Assembly: GCA_946699065.1 (NCBI GenBank)
Contig: CAMPDV010000201.1
Coordinates: 248,001-312,000 of the forward strand
Direction: 5' to 3'
Length of the DNA stretch: 64,000 nt
Source of the DNA: Loxodes magnus
Taxonomy: Eukaryota > Ciliophora > Karyorelictea > Loxodida > Loxodidae
This document shows, in pieces, positions 13,801 through 27,381 of the stretch (the stretch's first letter is position 1; each line of letters starts with the position of its first letter). The translations under genes were made by a program, and so were the position numbers. The notes beneath the pieces were generated by a model. It saw nothing but the letters and a program-made list of their open reading frames with translations. It did no database searches and was not told where the DNA came from.

Positions 13801-15739
13801 TTTAAATTTTCTTGTTAATTAAAAAAAATTATAGTAAAATAGAAATTAGCTAAAAAAATGATTAGTTAACTTATTTTTTTATTTTCTATTAATTTTTCTT
13901 TATCTTTATTTAAATATTTATTCTTGCAAATTTCATATTACTTTAATTTATTTTTTTCATATTCATTTCTCATTTAAAAAAATACAAAAAACTTCTAAAT
14001 TTAGGATCTATTTGTATTATTTTCGTGACCTTTCTTCAGAATTAGGAGTTGCAAATTAAATGTTGAATTATTTTGTTAGCATTTTTTGAGCCGAATGTTT
14101 AAAGGAAATCATTAATTCGAGTTTAGAGAAATCCTTTTCTAAATCAATTGATTTTTTTTTTTCTAATTGAATATGAAAATCAAGAAGATAATTATATATT
14201 ATTATTTCTTTTTACTACTCTTTTAAATACTTTTACTTTTTAGTAAAAAATTTTAATTCTAATTCTAATTAAAAAATGTTCGTAATTTTATATTTTTGCT
14301 AAAAAATAAATTTAATAATTTAATTTATCAAATTTTCTCTGTCTTTTTTCATAACTTTGCCATTTTTAAAAACTAATCTTAAAGTTAAAAAATTAGTGCC
14401 AAATTAATTCAACGTATAATTTTTTGCCTTTTGATTGCTAGATATAGCCTTTTATAGATAACTAGTTAAAAATTTTAAAGACTTAGTTTCTGCAAGTTTA
14501 ATAAAAAAATTCCTTTTTAATTATGAATAAAGTAAGTAATTAAAAATTTAAAGCATATGAATAAATAATTTATACAAGTCTAAATGTTTTATTTAAATAA
14601 TCTTTTTATATAGAACCTAAATTACGAACATTTTTCTTAAATTATGATGCTTTTTTTCATTATAAAGTTGAGTAATATAAAAAAATAAATAAAAGCCTTA
14701 TATGATAAAATATTAAAACTGATTAAATTAAATTGCAGATTAGAAAAATAGCATAGAAAACTAATAAGTTTATAATATTAAATTAAAAATTTTAAGGTTA
14801 AATGAAAAATACATTTTGGTTTGAGAGTAAGATTTAATGAAAAAATATGTGTTATTATTGTAGCCCGCTTAAAATAATCTATATTACTGTATTAAGATTT
14901 TTATTTTCAAAATTAAATTCAAAAGGTCTCATAGTCAAAATTTTTTCGCTATTTGCTATGATGTTTCACTTTATTTATAAAGACTAAAAGTTTAAATTTT
15001 CGCTTGAATTTATTACTATTTAAAATTAAGTTTTTTAATAACTGAAATGTCAAATATATAAAAGAGGTAAACAAAAACTGCTGAAATAAATTTTAATTAT
15101 ATTTAGAGTATAACTATTTAATAATAATTAAAATAGTTACTCTTAAATACTTAATTAAAATATCCAAATATCTATAATAAATTGATACTATATTTTTAGC
15201 ATACTATAAATAAAGTTGAACTTTTATAGAATAAATTTATAAAAAAAATCAATAAAAATGAAATAATTTAAATTTTAAGGTTAAGTTTAAAGCCTTTAAA
15301 AAAGTTTGAAGATAAACTATATCTAAAGTATAGTTTTTCAATCAAAATTAATATAAATCAATAATTAAAATTATTAAATAGCGGTACATTTAGTTTTTTA
15401 ATTGAAATTGCTAATTCCAAAAGTACATAAGGATAAAATATTTTAGGCTAAAATGAAAATGATAATTAAAATTTATTTTCATACTAAAAAATAAAATTAA
15501 AAGAAAAAATTTTATAATTACTTTGTATAATTAATTTCAAAAAGTTCTCGTATGTAGTTGTAAAAGTATCCATATTTCCCTGATCTATTTATATTTTCTT
15601 AAAATATAAGTTTTTAAATTAGATTTAACCAATTTCTCTAGGTTTTTCTCGTAAAATTAATAACTACCGAATGTAAAATTCTTAATAAAATTCAGCACTG
15701 TTAAATTAATTAATTTATTGCTTTAAATTTACAAAAAAA
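10886..15739. other. AT-rich intergenic stretch
   Basis: No supported gene. The standard-code open frame at 11167..11367 is Phe/Leu/Ile-rich low-complexity sequence. Small islands of normal composition (near 11560..11720) did not yield a consistent frame. Confidence 0.45.
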
Positions 15740-16340
15740 TTAACTAAAAAATAAATCCAACTAGGAACGATAAATTCAGAGACTTTTTATGATTATTAAT
15801 CTTGGAAATATAGAAAGAACTATGAAAAAATAAAAAATTTTCGTGCAATGAAATGATGAATCTAAATATTTGGAAAAAGCCTTCATTTAATAACTTGTCT
15901 TAATAAAAATAGATTGATCAAATAAAATAAAAAATATTAAAGAAACCAGCGTAAGAACTAAAAAATAGAAAATACAGTTGAAACTAAGAAAGCAAAATCT
16001 TGAGTTATGAAAGTGCAAAATAAGTATTTTGAAGAATATTAAGAATAAAATAGATAATAAAGAAAAAGAGAAAATATAAAAAAAATAAAAATTAATAGTA
16101 TCCTCAATAAATCAAGAAAAATTGAGGAATTAAAAAAATGAAAAGATGAAAGTTGAAGTAATTTATTTCCGAAAGTGGTTAAAAAAAGAACGCCACTTCT
16201 TTATAGAATTAATCTATTTATTGAAAAATTAATAAGCTCCAAATATTTAAGAAACATTAACTGAAGAATTGATAAATTAAATATTAAAAAAAGAGATTTT
16301 ATTGAATAGAATAATATTGTTCTTTTTGCAAGCAACTATA
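15740..16340 (+). other. Possible decayed coding region
   Basis: A plus frame gives MKVQNKYFEEYQEQNRQQRK and KSRKIEELKKWKDESWSNLF, Lys/Glu/Gln-rich and coiled-coil-like. There is no knuckle, tail or repeat partner in the window. A remnant of a CK-type element is possible. Confidence 0.25.
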
Positions 16341-19300
16341 AAATTACATAAGCATACAATATTTAAGAGTGAAAGCTGATATAAAGATAAAATTTTGATA
16401 TAGAAGAAAAGAAAAATATTAGTATTTAAAACATTAGATTTGTGATTAATAATAAAAGATCATTAGAAGTATTTACTTATCTTATATGTATCTTTAGAAA
16501 AAATGAATTTTAATATCGTTAAAATTTGTAATGAATTGTTTATTTAATTTAATATTAAAAATCAATATAAAATTCTTTTTCTCTTATCTTAAATTATTTA
16601 ATTGAATACTTTATCTATTTGAAAAAACAATATCTAACTGGATATTTGAAACGTAACTTTCTCTTAACTTAATTTTTATTTAGATAAAATATTTAAAATT
16701 ATTTCAAACTTCATTCGCAATTTTTTCTTAACATTTTAATTATTTTAATCGATTTTCTATTAAAAATTATTTTCTAAAAATTATTAGCAAATAATATTTA
16801 ATTTTTTCTAAATTTTTCACTTGTAATAATCATTAGAAACTGAAAACGATACAAATTTAAAGTCATGCATTTACAAAAATATTTTGAGTTAAAGTTCTAT
16901 TAATTTTTTTAGTTAGTTTCTTCTCTTGGGCAAGGATTATTCTGTCTCAAAAAGTTACAAAAATCCAAAGAAAGTATGATATTAAATAGAAAAATTAAAG
17001 AGTATTTAAATGGATAATGGAGTTAAGTCATTTGATTTAGTTTTAATTTTCATATTTATATCAAATCTTTTTCTTATCATTTTATATAAACATCCTAGTT
17101 TTAATTAGTTTATAATAAGTACTAAAATTAACTTTTAAGATTCTAAAAATGTTAAATAAATTTTATATATAATTTCTATTTTTAATCAAATAAACTTATT
17201 ATTTCGTTTTTATTGCTTAATTTACTTAATAATAAAATATTATAACATAAATCAATATAAATTACTACTATTTTTACATTTTAAGATTATTGCAATCCTT
17301 TCTTATCCCTAAATTTTTATTTTAAAGTACTTTATTAAAATTAACAATTTTATTATTTATATATATGTTTTAAAATTTTGACTTTAGATTTAATTTTATT
17401 TTCCTTTAAATAAACTTATTAAATAATATGGTTTCTATATCTTTCATCATAAATTTAAATCTATTAAAATATAAATTATCACTTTTATTGTTTTAATATA
17501 TTTTTATTTTTAGATTAACTTATTTAAATTTTTACAAATATAGAAACTTTAAAAATTTTATATATTTACAAATTAAAGAATATCATAAAATATATTATTT
17601 TTAATCTTTAAATTTTCTTAATATATTAAAAAATAAAATATTAATTGCTCAATCAATTTTGTAATATTCTGGTTTGTTACTATAATTTTATAAAATTAAA
17701 TTACTTTTTTTATTTTTAATCAAAATTAAAACTTTACTTTTTATAATGACAATTACTGATTATTTAACTCTAGATTATATTTAGTTTATATAATTATAAA
17801 ATTTATTCTAAATTTATATTCTATTATTATAATAATCAATTTTAATTCTATTACATTCTTTTTTTCATATTTTTACCTTTTATAATTTTATATGATTAAT
17901 TATAAATTAATTTTATTAGAAGAATGATGCTTTTCAATTCTAGTATGTTTAATTTAATATATTTTTTTAAATTTTATACAATTCCTTTAATTTATTTTTC
18001 GAAAGCTATTAATTATTTTAATTGCATTAATAATTCTTATCTTAAATTATTTTAAACTAACAAAGAATTTATTATTTTTTAATACTTTTTTATAATTTTA
18101 TTTGCTTCTCATATATTATTCAAACATTCTAGGAAAAATTGTATTTTTATTTTAATATTGCTTGTATTTTTTTAAATTTAGTTCGATTTAAATATATTTT
18201 TTAAATGCTTTTTAATGCTTTTTTTCTCTTTTTTAGAAACAGTTTAATATTTATTTCTAAATATATAATTATAAATTTTTATAGATCTTTTTAATCAATT
18301 TTATAGAGTTTCTTCAATGAACTTCTATTGCTATTTTAGTTTATTTTATAATAAATAAATATTTTAAGCTTTACTTTAAAAAAAGATTAGAGATTAATAT
18401 ATATCAATAATTAAGTCTTCAAATAAATTTGGCTATTTATAGGCTGTTTTTAAATCTAAACTTTAGCATTTCTTTAAGTTTTTCTATAATTTGACAAAAT
18501 TAAATTTTAAGGGATTATTAAAAAAGTAATTCAAAAATTAATATAGAAATGAAGTAGCAAATAATAGACGTTTATAAATCAAACAATAAAAAGAAGATAA
18601 AATATATTTATAGAAGTAAAATAATGAAAAATAAAGAAAATTTAGTCCAAATTAAAGCAAATTTGCTTTAAAAATAGATAAAAGGAATTACAATAGTGTA
18701 TTAGAAATTCACTTTCTTATGAAGATGTTATTATTCAGATGAAAGAAATTAATGCTCTTAATAAATAAATTAAGTTATAAAAGGCTATTTTAATACCCTA
18801 ATGATTTACTATTACATCTTACCTTATATTTAATAATATCCAATAGTAAGATTTTTTAATCATAAATTAGAAATAAAAAATATCTAATTTTAAATCAAAA
18901 TATATATCAGATCATATCTTCAATCAAATTTATAATATTTAAATCTTATTCAAAATTTAAAACAATGTTATAATAAAAAAATTGTTTAATTTTATTCTTT
19001 TTTACAAATATCATTGTTTAACAAAATCCCTTTAAATCTTTTTTTGTAATTAAACTAAAAAATCTATTTTATCTCTTCCATTAAAAAAGATCAATAAAAG
19101 AACATTAAAATTCTTGTATTTCTTAATTTAGAGTTTACTGATTTTATCAAAACTTTAGATAACTTTTTAATATTTTTAATTATTTATTCTCTCTTACTAA
19201 ATTTTATAAAAATTTATTTATGATTTATACTAAAGTTTTTTTTACTATTACGATTTTTTGGTTTCATAAAGTATTTATTTTTTATTTGTGCGATCTTTTC

Positions 19301-22300
19301 TTTTTTTATTTTGTATATTTAATTAATTTTAAAAGTACGTAGCAGTAATATAACTCTGGCAAAATTAAAAAAATTAGTTTCAATATTTTTAAGATTTTTT
19401 ACATTTAATTAAAAATAATTTTAAATAAGATATTTCTAACCTCTAGAATAGTAAAAGAAACCCATTTTAAGATCGGAAATTAAACACTTAAAAATATCTT
19501 GTAAGAGTTAGCTATTCTAACTATATTATGCTTTTTGCTATCCTGCAAAATTTGGAAGTAAGGTAATGATTAATCACTTTATCGTGTAGATTTCGGAAAT
19601 ATATGATTGAAAGCCTTAATATTAGCAAATTGACAACTAAATAATTTGAAAAAATCGAGACTTAGTATAAATTGATATTTTACTCAGAATTAATTTTCTT
19701 ATCTTAATCCGTTTACAGAAGCTTTTTACAAAATTCATAGTAGTCAACAATTTTTTCGTTTTAAGATAACAACATGAATGATAATTTTCTGTATTATAAA
19801 AAATTTTATCATTTGAAAGCTTTAAGATGCAATTCAATTCCTTTTTAAATTATATAACTGAAAATTGCAAAATTATAAAAGTCCAAATCGCAGGACTAAA
19901 GATTTATATACTATATTCTTCAAAAGAAATAAATTCTTAACTCAAACTGATGCTAACATGATAACTCAAACTTTCTTGTTAATTATTTTCATTAAAAAAA
20001 GTATAGAACTTTATCATACTTGGAGAAATGGATATTTTAGAAAAAAATATAAATTCAATAGTCAAATCTTCTAGAAATAAAATTCTTCTTTAGTGTTTTA
20101 CTTATTTTTTCTAAAATTCTGCTCTCATATTTCTTAATTATTTAGTAAAATAAAACTGAAAATACAAAGCTAATATTCTTATTTTAAAATATAGCTGTAA
20201 TATTTATTTAAGTATAATAACTGTTTAGGATTTGATTATTTTATATAACTTCATTTTCTAAAATATCATAATTATTGCAACAAAATTACTCGATTATATT
20301 AGTTTTACAAAATATTATATATACCAAAAAGTTAATAGTTCACTATTTTCAAAGAATTAGATTAATTTTATTATATTTTTTTAAATAAGCAATTACTGTC
20401 TAAGATAACGTAATTAATTATAACTTTATTAATACTATAAATTTTAATTTTTCTCTTTGATATAAATAAGTTATTTAATGCTAATTTAGAAAAAAGTATG
20501 AAAATTATAAATTTATATTGATGGTTGTTGTTATGATTACTATTAGATATAAATCATATATTTTGCTATTATCTTCTTACATTATAATTAATTTACTGAT
20601 TTTATTTAATCATTTTTATATTATTAAAATCTATTTTTTTGATATTTTAAATAAGCATACTATAACAAGGAAATATCATTTATTATATTCCCTTGTTTGC
20701 GTTTGATTTTTCAGTTCTTTATAATTAATATTTTTCTTACAGTAAAACATAAAGAAATGTATATTTTAAAATGAATATTAACTGTATATTCTAAAGGATT
20801 AATAGCTTGAAAAATAACTTCTATTTTTATAAATTTACTCTATTATCTTAATAAAGAAATTATGTACTTACTTAAAGGTTATAGTGAATTTATATAATTG
20901 GAAAAACTTCCAAATCTAATAAATGTATTATTATTTGTTTTTTATTATTTAGAAGATAGTAAAGAATTAGTTTTATATATGGCTATAAAGTCAATTTTTT
21001 AATTATTTACCTTTTAGAAAATTTGTGGGGTTTATAATTTTTCTAGTACTTGCCATTTTTAATATATTTTTCCAGCTTTAAAGTTAGAGTAGTTTTAGAA
21101 TTTAATAATCTAAGATTTGTTTGTTCATAATTTGTCTTAGTCTTTATAATAAAGACTCTATGATATTAGTACCTAAATTTGTATAATTTTTTAAATTTTT
21201 GTTCTTGTTTTTCTAATATTTGAAAGCATGATTTCTAAAAATTATCTTATTTAAATATTAGAGGAGCTTTTTATTGTTTTAAAGGAAATAGTTTTGGTTT
21301 AATCAGCTTAATAATTAAATTCACAAAGTATTATTTTAAAAATTGGTTTAAATATTTTATTTTAACTATTTAACTTGCAGCTTAATAAATTATGTTATAT
21401 CTAGCTACTATTATATTATATTATATTAAAATCTTAATTTTAGATTTAGAGACATGTTTAAGTAGCATCTAATTTATTAATTATTCTGATAATATTTAAC
21501 TTTATTTTCTATCTTTTTATTATATTAAAAAGGAACATATCAAATTTTATTCTTATTATTAAATTCCCATTTATTTAATTATTTTGAGAATTTAGTTTTC
21601 TTTCTTCATACTATTTTGCTATTTTATAACTTAGTCTTATTTACTATAAATTTATATAAATAGTAGCTTTTTATACAATTGTTTTTTATAAATTTGTTCA
21701 AATCTATATTCAAATCTACTAATGTATAATTTCAATTTGATAGAAATAGTTTTGAAATTTTATAAATTTATTTAAAAAAAATTTAATTGTTTAAAACAAG
21801 CTTTCTATGAATTCTAGCTTGCTTATTTTTTAGTTATAGTTCTATAAGTCATTTTGATAGAAAGTTTAAGTATGAAAATTATAATTTGACAAAGTTTAAA
21901 AGCTAGTTATTTTCGCAAGGTTTTTATTATTTAGATTGAAGAAATAAATTAAACGAAGCTTTTAATGATCATATTTTATATAAAGGCTTTATTATATTAT
22001 ATAGCTATTAGAATTTAAAAAGCAAAAATAATTAAAGCAATCTGCTTGAAGTCTGGGGCTTGAGATAATAAAAAAATAAAACATTATAATAAATATAATT
22101 TTATTAGATTATAAATAAGATTAATATTTAATAATTGTTTTAAACTATTAGAATATAAAATAAATAATACTATTAAAAATGAGTATGTAATAAAATAAAT
22201 ATTTTTTATAAAAATGAAACTAAATTTTTATAGAAAAACTAAAATTAAAAAAATGTTGATGATTTTTAAAATTAACCTTTAGGTACAAATTTTCAATTTT

Positions 22301-23649
22301 TTTAATATATTTGATGTAATCATTTTGTATAAATTAGAATTGTCAAAGTTTGTCCAGGATAGAACAATGAAAAAAAGTTTTATTAATAAAAATAAAGAAT
22401 AAAATAAAGAAAATTTCCTATAGGTGATAAGATTTTATCTACTTTTTTATTTATAATTTTAAAATATTAAATTAACCTCGTTTAATTTATTTTTATATAA
22501 CATGTGTATATAATGAATAATTTACAAAAATTTCACTATTTTAATTATATCATAAACTCATTCATTTTATATTTCTTTAAGTTAAATTTCTATTTCTATT
22601 ATATACTCTCCCTAATTAATTTCTTTCCAGAAAATTTCAACACATGAATAAATTTAATTTCTCTTATTATATTAAAACCCTTAAAACTAATCTTTTTCAA
22701 TTTTTTTTTAAATATTTATACTCTATCTATCATTTCAAGTAATTTTTAAAACAGGAGACATTTTACAATTTATAACATTTATTTGTTACAAAATGTAATT
22801 TTATTTAATAATATTAAACGATTATTGTATTAGTAATAGTTATAGATAAGTTTATTATTTTAATAATCATAAGAATATGAGTATTGATGCTTTTATTAAT
22901 AGATTAGATTTCAGATAACTCTATATAAATTTCATTTTTTTGGATATTAATGAAATAAAACTATCTAATGTTATACTGTTAAAATACTTTCTTTTTAATA
23001 ATCTTTTAAAATTTCCTACCAACATAATTTATTAAAATTTCGAAAAAATGTATAAACTTTCTGCTGTTTTATCTATTGCCCTCTTATAAGCTTTATAATT
23101 AAATTAGCTTTTTATTTAATAAATATAAAGATGATTTAGCAGTTCTATAAATTTAGAGATTTTAGTCTTATTTATCTAGTTTTGTATTAATATTAAAAAA
23201 TAGGATTTTTATTCCAAACTATAATAACTAAATAAACTCAGGAATTTCTAGTTCGACTATATTTCATTCTTTCATGTTTTTAAAAGAGATTAATATCCTT
23301 TTATTTATTTAAACAATTAGCATTTTTTTCACTTTTTATAAATAATTTTTCCAGGTTATGCATAATTTAATCTCTTTAGCATAAGTTTCCTTAACTATTT
23401 ATATTTATAAATTCATAAAAAAATTGATTGGAAAATGCTAGAAAGCATAATAAATAAATCATTATTCTAGTTAAAAAAAATAAATGAATGATGCTTTCTT
23501 ATAGTAATAGATTAAAAATGAAATCAGTGTTTAAGAACTTAGAATTATAAGTATTTTTATTTATTAAATAGAAGTGAAATATTTTATTTAGCATTTGATA
23601 CTATTCTTCTTAAATCTATTCGCAAACTATTATTCATTACTTATTTATA
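16341..23649. other. Long AT-rich desert
   Basis: Seven kilobases with very low G+C. Apart from the 5S-like block at 19440..19560, nothing was recognised. Open frames at 19637..19837, 19865..20074 and 20518..20706 have no motif and are not called. Confidence 0.45.
19440..19560 (+). ncRNA. 5S rRNA-like sequence, probably a degenerate copy
   Basis: CCCAT, three bases, then AAGATCGGAAATTAAAC resembles the 5S rRNA core (CCCAT-NNN-AACTCCGAAGTTAAGC) with matching spacing. GTTAGCTATTCTAAC downstream is loosely like the GGGTTAGTACTA region. It is far more AT-rich than a working 5S gene and the ends do not pair convincingly, so a pseudogene or chance likeness is more likely than a functional gene. 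Confidence 0.25.
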
Positions 23650-24560
23650 AATAAAATAAGATATAAATTAAAAAGGAAATATGCAGCTAAGATATTAAAA
23701 GATTTTTTCATTTATGAAAAGATTAATTTTTTATGATTCGCTCCAGAAAGAAAAACTTATGGTTGTTATTTTCCAACTTTTGAAATGAAAACCGATAAAG
23801 AACTGGGATAAATAAATTTTAGATCTTAAAAGTTTGGAATTACTAGAAGTTCAAATTTTAAAATGTTAAAATAATCCAAATGTAACTCATCAATTACGAT
23901 GTCTTTATCACTTTAAAAATTAAGAATTTTAAGGGAAGATACGAAGCGGAAATTTCTTGAAAAAATTTGATTAAATCAAAATATGATTTATAAAGAGCAA
24001 ATAAAACCAGTCAGTTTAAATGATCAATCGATTTATTATGTAACACAATCTAAATTTTAATATTTTTAAATTAAAAATAATACAGAAAAAGAGTGAAATG
24101 CGAAACAAATATATCCAGAAGTTATTTATACTTACTTAAAAATCAATATTCAGGATCATATTCTTTGAATTTAAAGTCAAGCAATGAATATAATTAAAAT
24201 CTTTCAGGATTAGTTTTAGAAAATCAATTTCACGAAAAATATCGTAAATTTGAGAAAAACAGGACAAAAAATTAATGTCCATTTGAAATATCTTCAAATA
24301 ATTTGTAACACTAAGAGAAGTAAATATGATATAAATGAACTAAATAAATAGAAAATCAATAAATGGAAGCAAATATTAAAAAAATTTATGATTAAACTAT
24401 TAATATTAATTGCTAAAGCTTACTGTATAAAAGGATTTATAATATAAGAGCAAAGCCAGATAATTTGTGTTTGAAATGACTAAAGGCATAAACTAGACCT
24501 TAAGTTACAATAATCCTAAATACGAAAAATTATATTAATCAAGACTATATCAACAAATAT
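23650..24560 (+). other. Possible decayed coding region
   Basis: Plus frames give stretches such as FYDSLQKEKLMVVIFQLLKW and ILDLKSLELLEVQILKCQNN, with slightly raised GC. Nothing is continuous or recognisable, and it is not repeated in this window. Confidence 0.2.
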
Positions 24561-24724
24561 AGATCTTAATTTAAATCAAACTTAAAAAAATAAATAGAAT
24601 ATAAACCTAAAAATAAATAGTTTTTAAAAAAATTTAAGTAAATATGATTATCTATATTTATAAAAATAATTTTTTTAAGTAAAACAAATTTACTCACATT
24701 ATAAGTTATTAGTTATTAATAATG

Positions 24725-24905
24725 TCTGTAGTTTCTAACCGATCACCACTTAATATAAGTTTTGAAGTTTATACCTAGTTTTTTTCGATCCCTATCCCTT
24801 GTGAATCTTGCATCGCTAATTCTCCTTCTTCTTCCGTTATTAATTAGTTTAAGTCTTCAACCTCTTCTAGTTCAGAATTTTTTTCAATCTGTAAACTAAC
24901 CCTTT
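24725..24905 (-). other. Short coding-like segment, acidic
   Basis: The minus strand reads VQRKRVSLQIEKNSELEEVE then DLNQLITEEEGELAMQDSQG, acidic and well composed over about 60 codons, with raised GC. It could be an isolated exon or the remnant of an element. No start or partner exon is visible. Confidence 0.35.
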
Positions 24906-25224
24906 TTCGTTGCACCGATATAGTCACATAATTGAATGTAAATTTTATCTATCTATAAAGTAAAAATTTTATTATTTTTCATATACATTTTCATATAAAA
25001 TAATGCTCTTTATAAAAGATCGTAACAATATAATTTTATCTTAGTTCATTTAACAACTTTTTATATTTTATAGATTCTAATTATGTTTATATCAAAATTT
25101 GTAATTTTGCAATTTTTAATAGATAATCTTGCTATGTTTGTAAATAATTTAACTCTAAAACCTTAATAAAATTATTATATGAAAATGATTAATTTCGAAT
25201 ATTGATCTGTATAATAAAAAAATT

Positions 25225-25283
25225 AACATTAGAAAAACTTGGATTATAGAGCGCGTAGTATCTCAATGGTTTGCAGCTCTTAT
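25225..25283 (-). mobile_element. Subfamily C 3'-end stub
   Basis: About 45 bases of the subfamily C 3' end (minus strand AGAGCTGC...CTACGCGCTCTATAATCC) stand alone. The downstream tail (AAGTTTTT) resembles the copy at 52.5 kb. Interpreted as an extreme 5' truncation. Confidence 0.5.
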
Positions 25284-25557
25284 GATGATAAATTATAACT
25301 ATGAGATTAATAAAAGATTTATACTTTTGATATTTCTTTATACAATTATAATTATTTTATTGTTTTATAAAGTGAAATAGAATGATAAATGCATATGATG
25401 AAAGTATACAAAAGAATAATTTTCTCCAATAGGTAATTTAAAATAATAAATATGAAATATATGAAAAACAGAGTCTAGCATTATAGTGAACTTATATTAA
25501 AGCATAATTTATTCAATTTAATCAATTTAGTATTAAAAGAAGACTTTTGATAAAAAA

Positions 25558-26325
25558 ATGGCAGAAGGTCTCAAGAAGGGTTTTTTGTAGGCTCCATAGA
25601 TAAAGGAGCAAAAACCAGAGACTTCTAATTCTTCATCTATCACGTCTTCTTTAATAAAAAAATAATCTTCTTAATCTTAATAACCTCCAATAGTTGAAAA
25701 TTCAAGACAATCTTAAATAAAATAAGAACTTAAATAAGCATAATTAGAATAAAACTAATAATAAAATATTGACTTTCTTCTTAAACCTAGACCAAGTAAC
25801 TATAGGAAATAAGAGAATCCAAAAACGATGTAAAAAACAAACAAATGAAGAATAATTATTAATTGAAAGTCTTTTGAAATCTGAGTGTGTATTCTGTAAG
25901 AAGAAGTAAAAATATTAAGATAAGAAAACAAAAAATTATAAGAAAAAAGTTAAAATACTGAAGAAAGATTAGTCAAATAAAAAATCGAAGTAAAGCAACT
26001 TGGACAAAAAAGAATAGAGCCTCTAATCTAAGAAATAAAAATGGAAGTAGAAGACGATAGGTAAAAAGAACCAACCAATATTAGAAGGATTCTCAAGAAA
26101 TGTTACCTGTGCAAATAAAGATTCCATAGATTCAAGAGTTGCAAGATATACAAGAGAAACAGCGAAGAAATCTTAAGAGAATTAACAAGAATTTACGTGA
26201 CGATAGAAGGAAGAATTTACAGAAGAAGAATTTTCCATTCGAGTTCCAGAACTCCGAAAAAACTGGGTGACCTGAACTTTTATTTTAAGCATCCAGGAGC
26301 GATCACTGAATGTCAGTGGAAATGA
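25558..26325 (+). CDS. ORF1p-like protein: coiled coil + CCHC zinc knuckle (255 aa)
   Basis: With UAR=Gln and UGA=Trp one frame runs from the ATG at 25558 to TGA 26323..26325. The N-terminus MAEGLKKGFLQAP shares the KKGF motif with three other CK elements. Residues about 30-70 are Ser/Gln-rich. Residues about 115-170 form a heptad-like coiled coil (ILRQENKKLQEKSQNTEE). A perfect CX2CX4HX4C zinc knuckle, CYLCKQRFHRFKSC, follows at about residue 180. After it comes LTRIYVTIEGRIYRRRIF, a motif also seen in three other copies. Proteins of this layout resemble LINE ORF1 (nucleic-acid binding, trimerising). Near the C-terminus related copies prefer another frame (TFILSIQERSLNVSG), so the last 30 residues are uncertain. 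Confidence 0.7.
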
Positions 26326-26347
26326 GGTAGAAATACCTCAAAGCCAC
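26316..26347 (+). other. 3' hairpin with GAAA tetraloop in CK element
   Basis: An outer 4-bp stem (GTGG/CCAC), a symmetric 3-nt internal loop, then a 7-bp stem TGAGGTA/TACCTCA closed by a GAAA loop. It sits 25 bases before the element's 3' end. A hairpin just before the tail is the usual recognition site for LINE-type reverse transcriptases; that role is inferred here. Confidence 0.6.
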
Positions 26348-26551
26348 AAACACTTTAATTAATTATATTATTATTAAAAGATGACTTTCTATAATCTTAT
26401 TTAATTAGAATTATAAATACTTTTAAAATATATTTTATCAAAAATATCTATAAAATATCTGAGCAAATTTTTAAGTTTAATTTATGATAAGTTATATTTG
26501 CTAAAAAGAATAAAGCAGATTATATGAGTTACTTAAATAAATATTATTAAT

Positions 26552-27381
26552 AATAATAATATACTTAAAGTTAGTAGAGTTTTGCATTCTCTGGAATTGC
26601 AACCAGTTCCTGCGGACAGTTTTTTTAACGTGGGTGTGATCCACGACCTTTTTATTAAGTGGAAGGTTACCACTGTAACCGTTCAAGTGGTCTTGCAAAA
26701 AGCTTTTATTTGTAGATCCCTGTTGGAGTTATTCATAGTTTATTGAGTTGTCTCCATGTTCTTTTCTGCTCTTATTCGTTTATTTTCTTTCATTATCAAC
26801 AGTTTTTTAAAATATGTTGATTTGATTTGCAACATCAACAAAGTTTGTATTATTGTCTTTATTTCGTTCTTTTTTATGATAATTTATTTTCTATATTTTC
26901 TAATCTTTTAATGAAACTTGTAGCAATCATTTCTTTTTCTGGATTCAATTCTGTTTTTAATTCTATTGGTATTTTTTCTATTTCCATTTTCGTGTCATAT
27001 TTAAAGTTTTATTGTGACTAAGTTCAGAGTTGTTCTTCCGTTATCAAATTGCTTTGGATGAGCTGTCTTCTGAGTATTAATAATTCGTTGTTTTAATCCT
27101 CTATGCTATTCATTAATTCCCTTATTTTTTCTCCTTAGTTATAAGCTATTTCTTCATACTTTGAAATTAATTTTTACATTTGATCTAGTTAAATTTAAAG
27201 TTTTTAATCAAATTCGTTCTTAGGTTATCTTATCTCTATAGATCCTACCATCACTTTACCTTCTGATTACGAACTTGAGTCCTCTCGTTGCTATTGTTTT
27301 TTTTAAATTTCTTTTGCCGCTTTTCTCTTTAGGTTTCTAAGTTAATTCTTTGAGAGTCGAAGAGATTAATCCATTTTTTTT
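26552..27381 (-). mobile_element. CK element, subfamily A, full length (830 bp)
   Basis: A perfect 16-bp target-site duplication (AATAAATATTATTAAT) lies at 26536..26551 and 27382..27397. On the minus strand the element starts with seven A residues then ATG, and ends in an (ATT)n tail. It pairs with the copy at 30094..30927 over its whole length. The exact duplication suggests a fairly recent insertion. Confidence 0.8.
26562..27374 (-). CDS. ORF1p-like protein, subfamily A (about 270 aa)
   Basis: The frame from the ATG at 27374 stays in register to the tail. It starts MDQSLRLSKNQLRNLKRKAA, has a coiled coil (EIAYNQGEKIRELMNSIED), then a perfect CCHC knuckle CWCCKSNQHILKNC at about residue 195, then RTWRQLNKLWITPTGIYKQK. 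It aligns without gaps over most of its length with the copy at 30100, at roughly half identity and with many synonymous differences. The alignment gives direct code evidence: TGT-TGA-TGT-TGC here against TGT-TGG-TAT-TGC there, and TAA here opposite CAA there. The stop is not assigned; the frame is still open when it enters the (ATT)n tail. Confidence 0.75.

Larger units (their letters stand above)
25553..26371 (+). mobile_element. CK element, subfamily B, full length (819 bp)
   Basis: The element is bounded by an imperfect 22-bp target-site duplication (25531..25552 and 26372..26393, 19 of 22 matching; both copies begin TATTAAAAGA). It starts with five A residues directly before the ATG and ends in a strong hairpin (26316..26347) followed by a TAATTAATTATATTA-type tail. 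There are no LTRs and no terminal inverted repeats. Long duplications and a 3' repeat tail are the hallmarks of target-primed reverse transcription (LINE/SINE type). It lies immediately beside, and opposite in orientation to, the subfamily A copy at 26552..27381. Confidence 0.75.

Noticed and set aside
24750-25250. Germline-limited eliminated sequence (IES) interpretation of AT-rich gaps
   Set aside because: No repeated TA-bounded or terminal-repeat pattern was seen, and the window alone cannot distinguish germline from somatic DNA.
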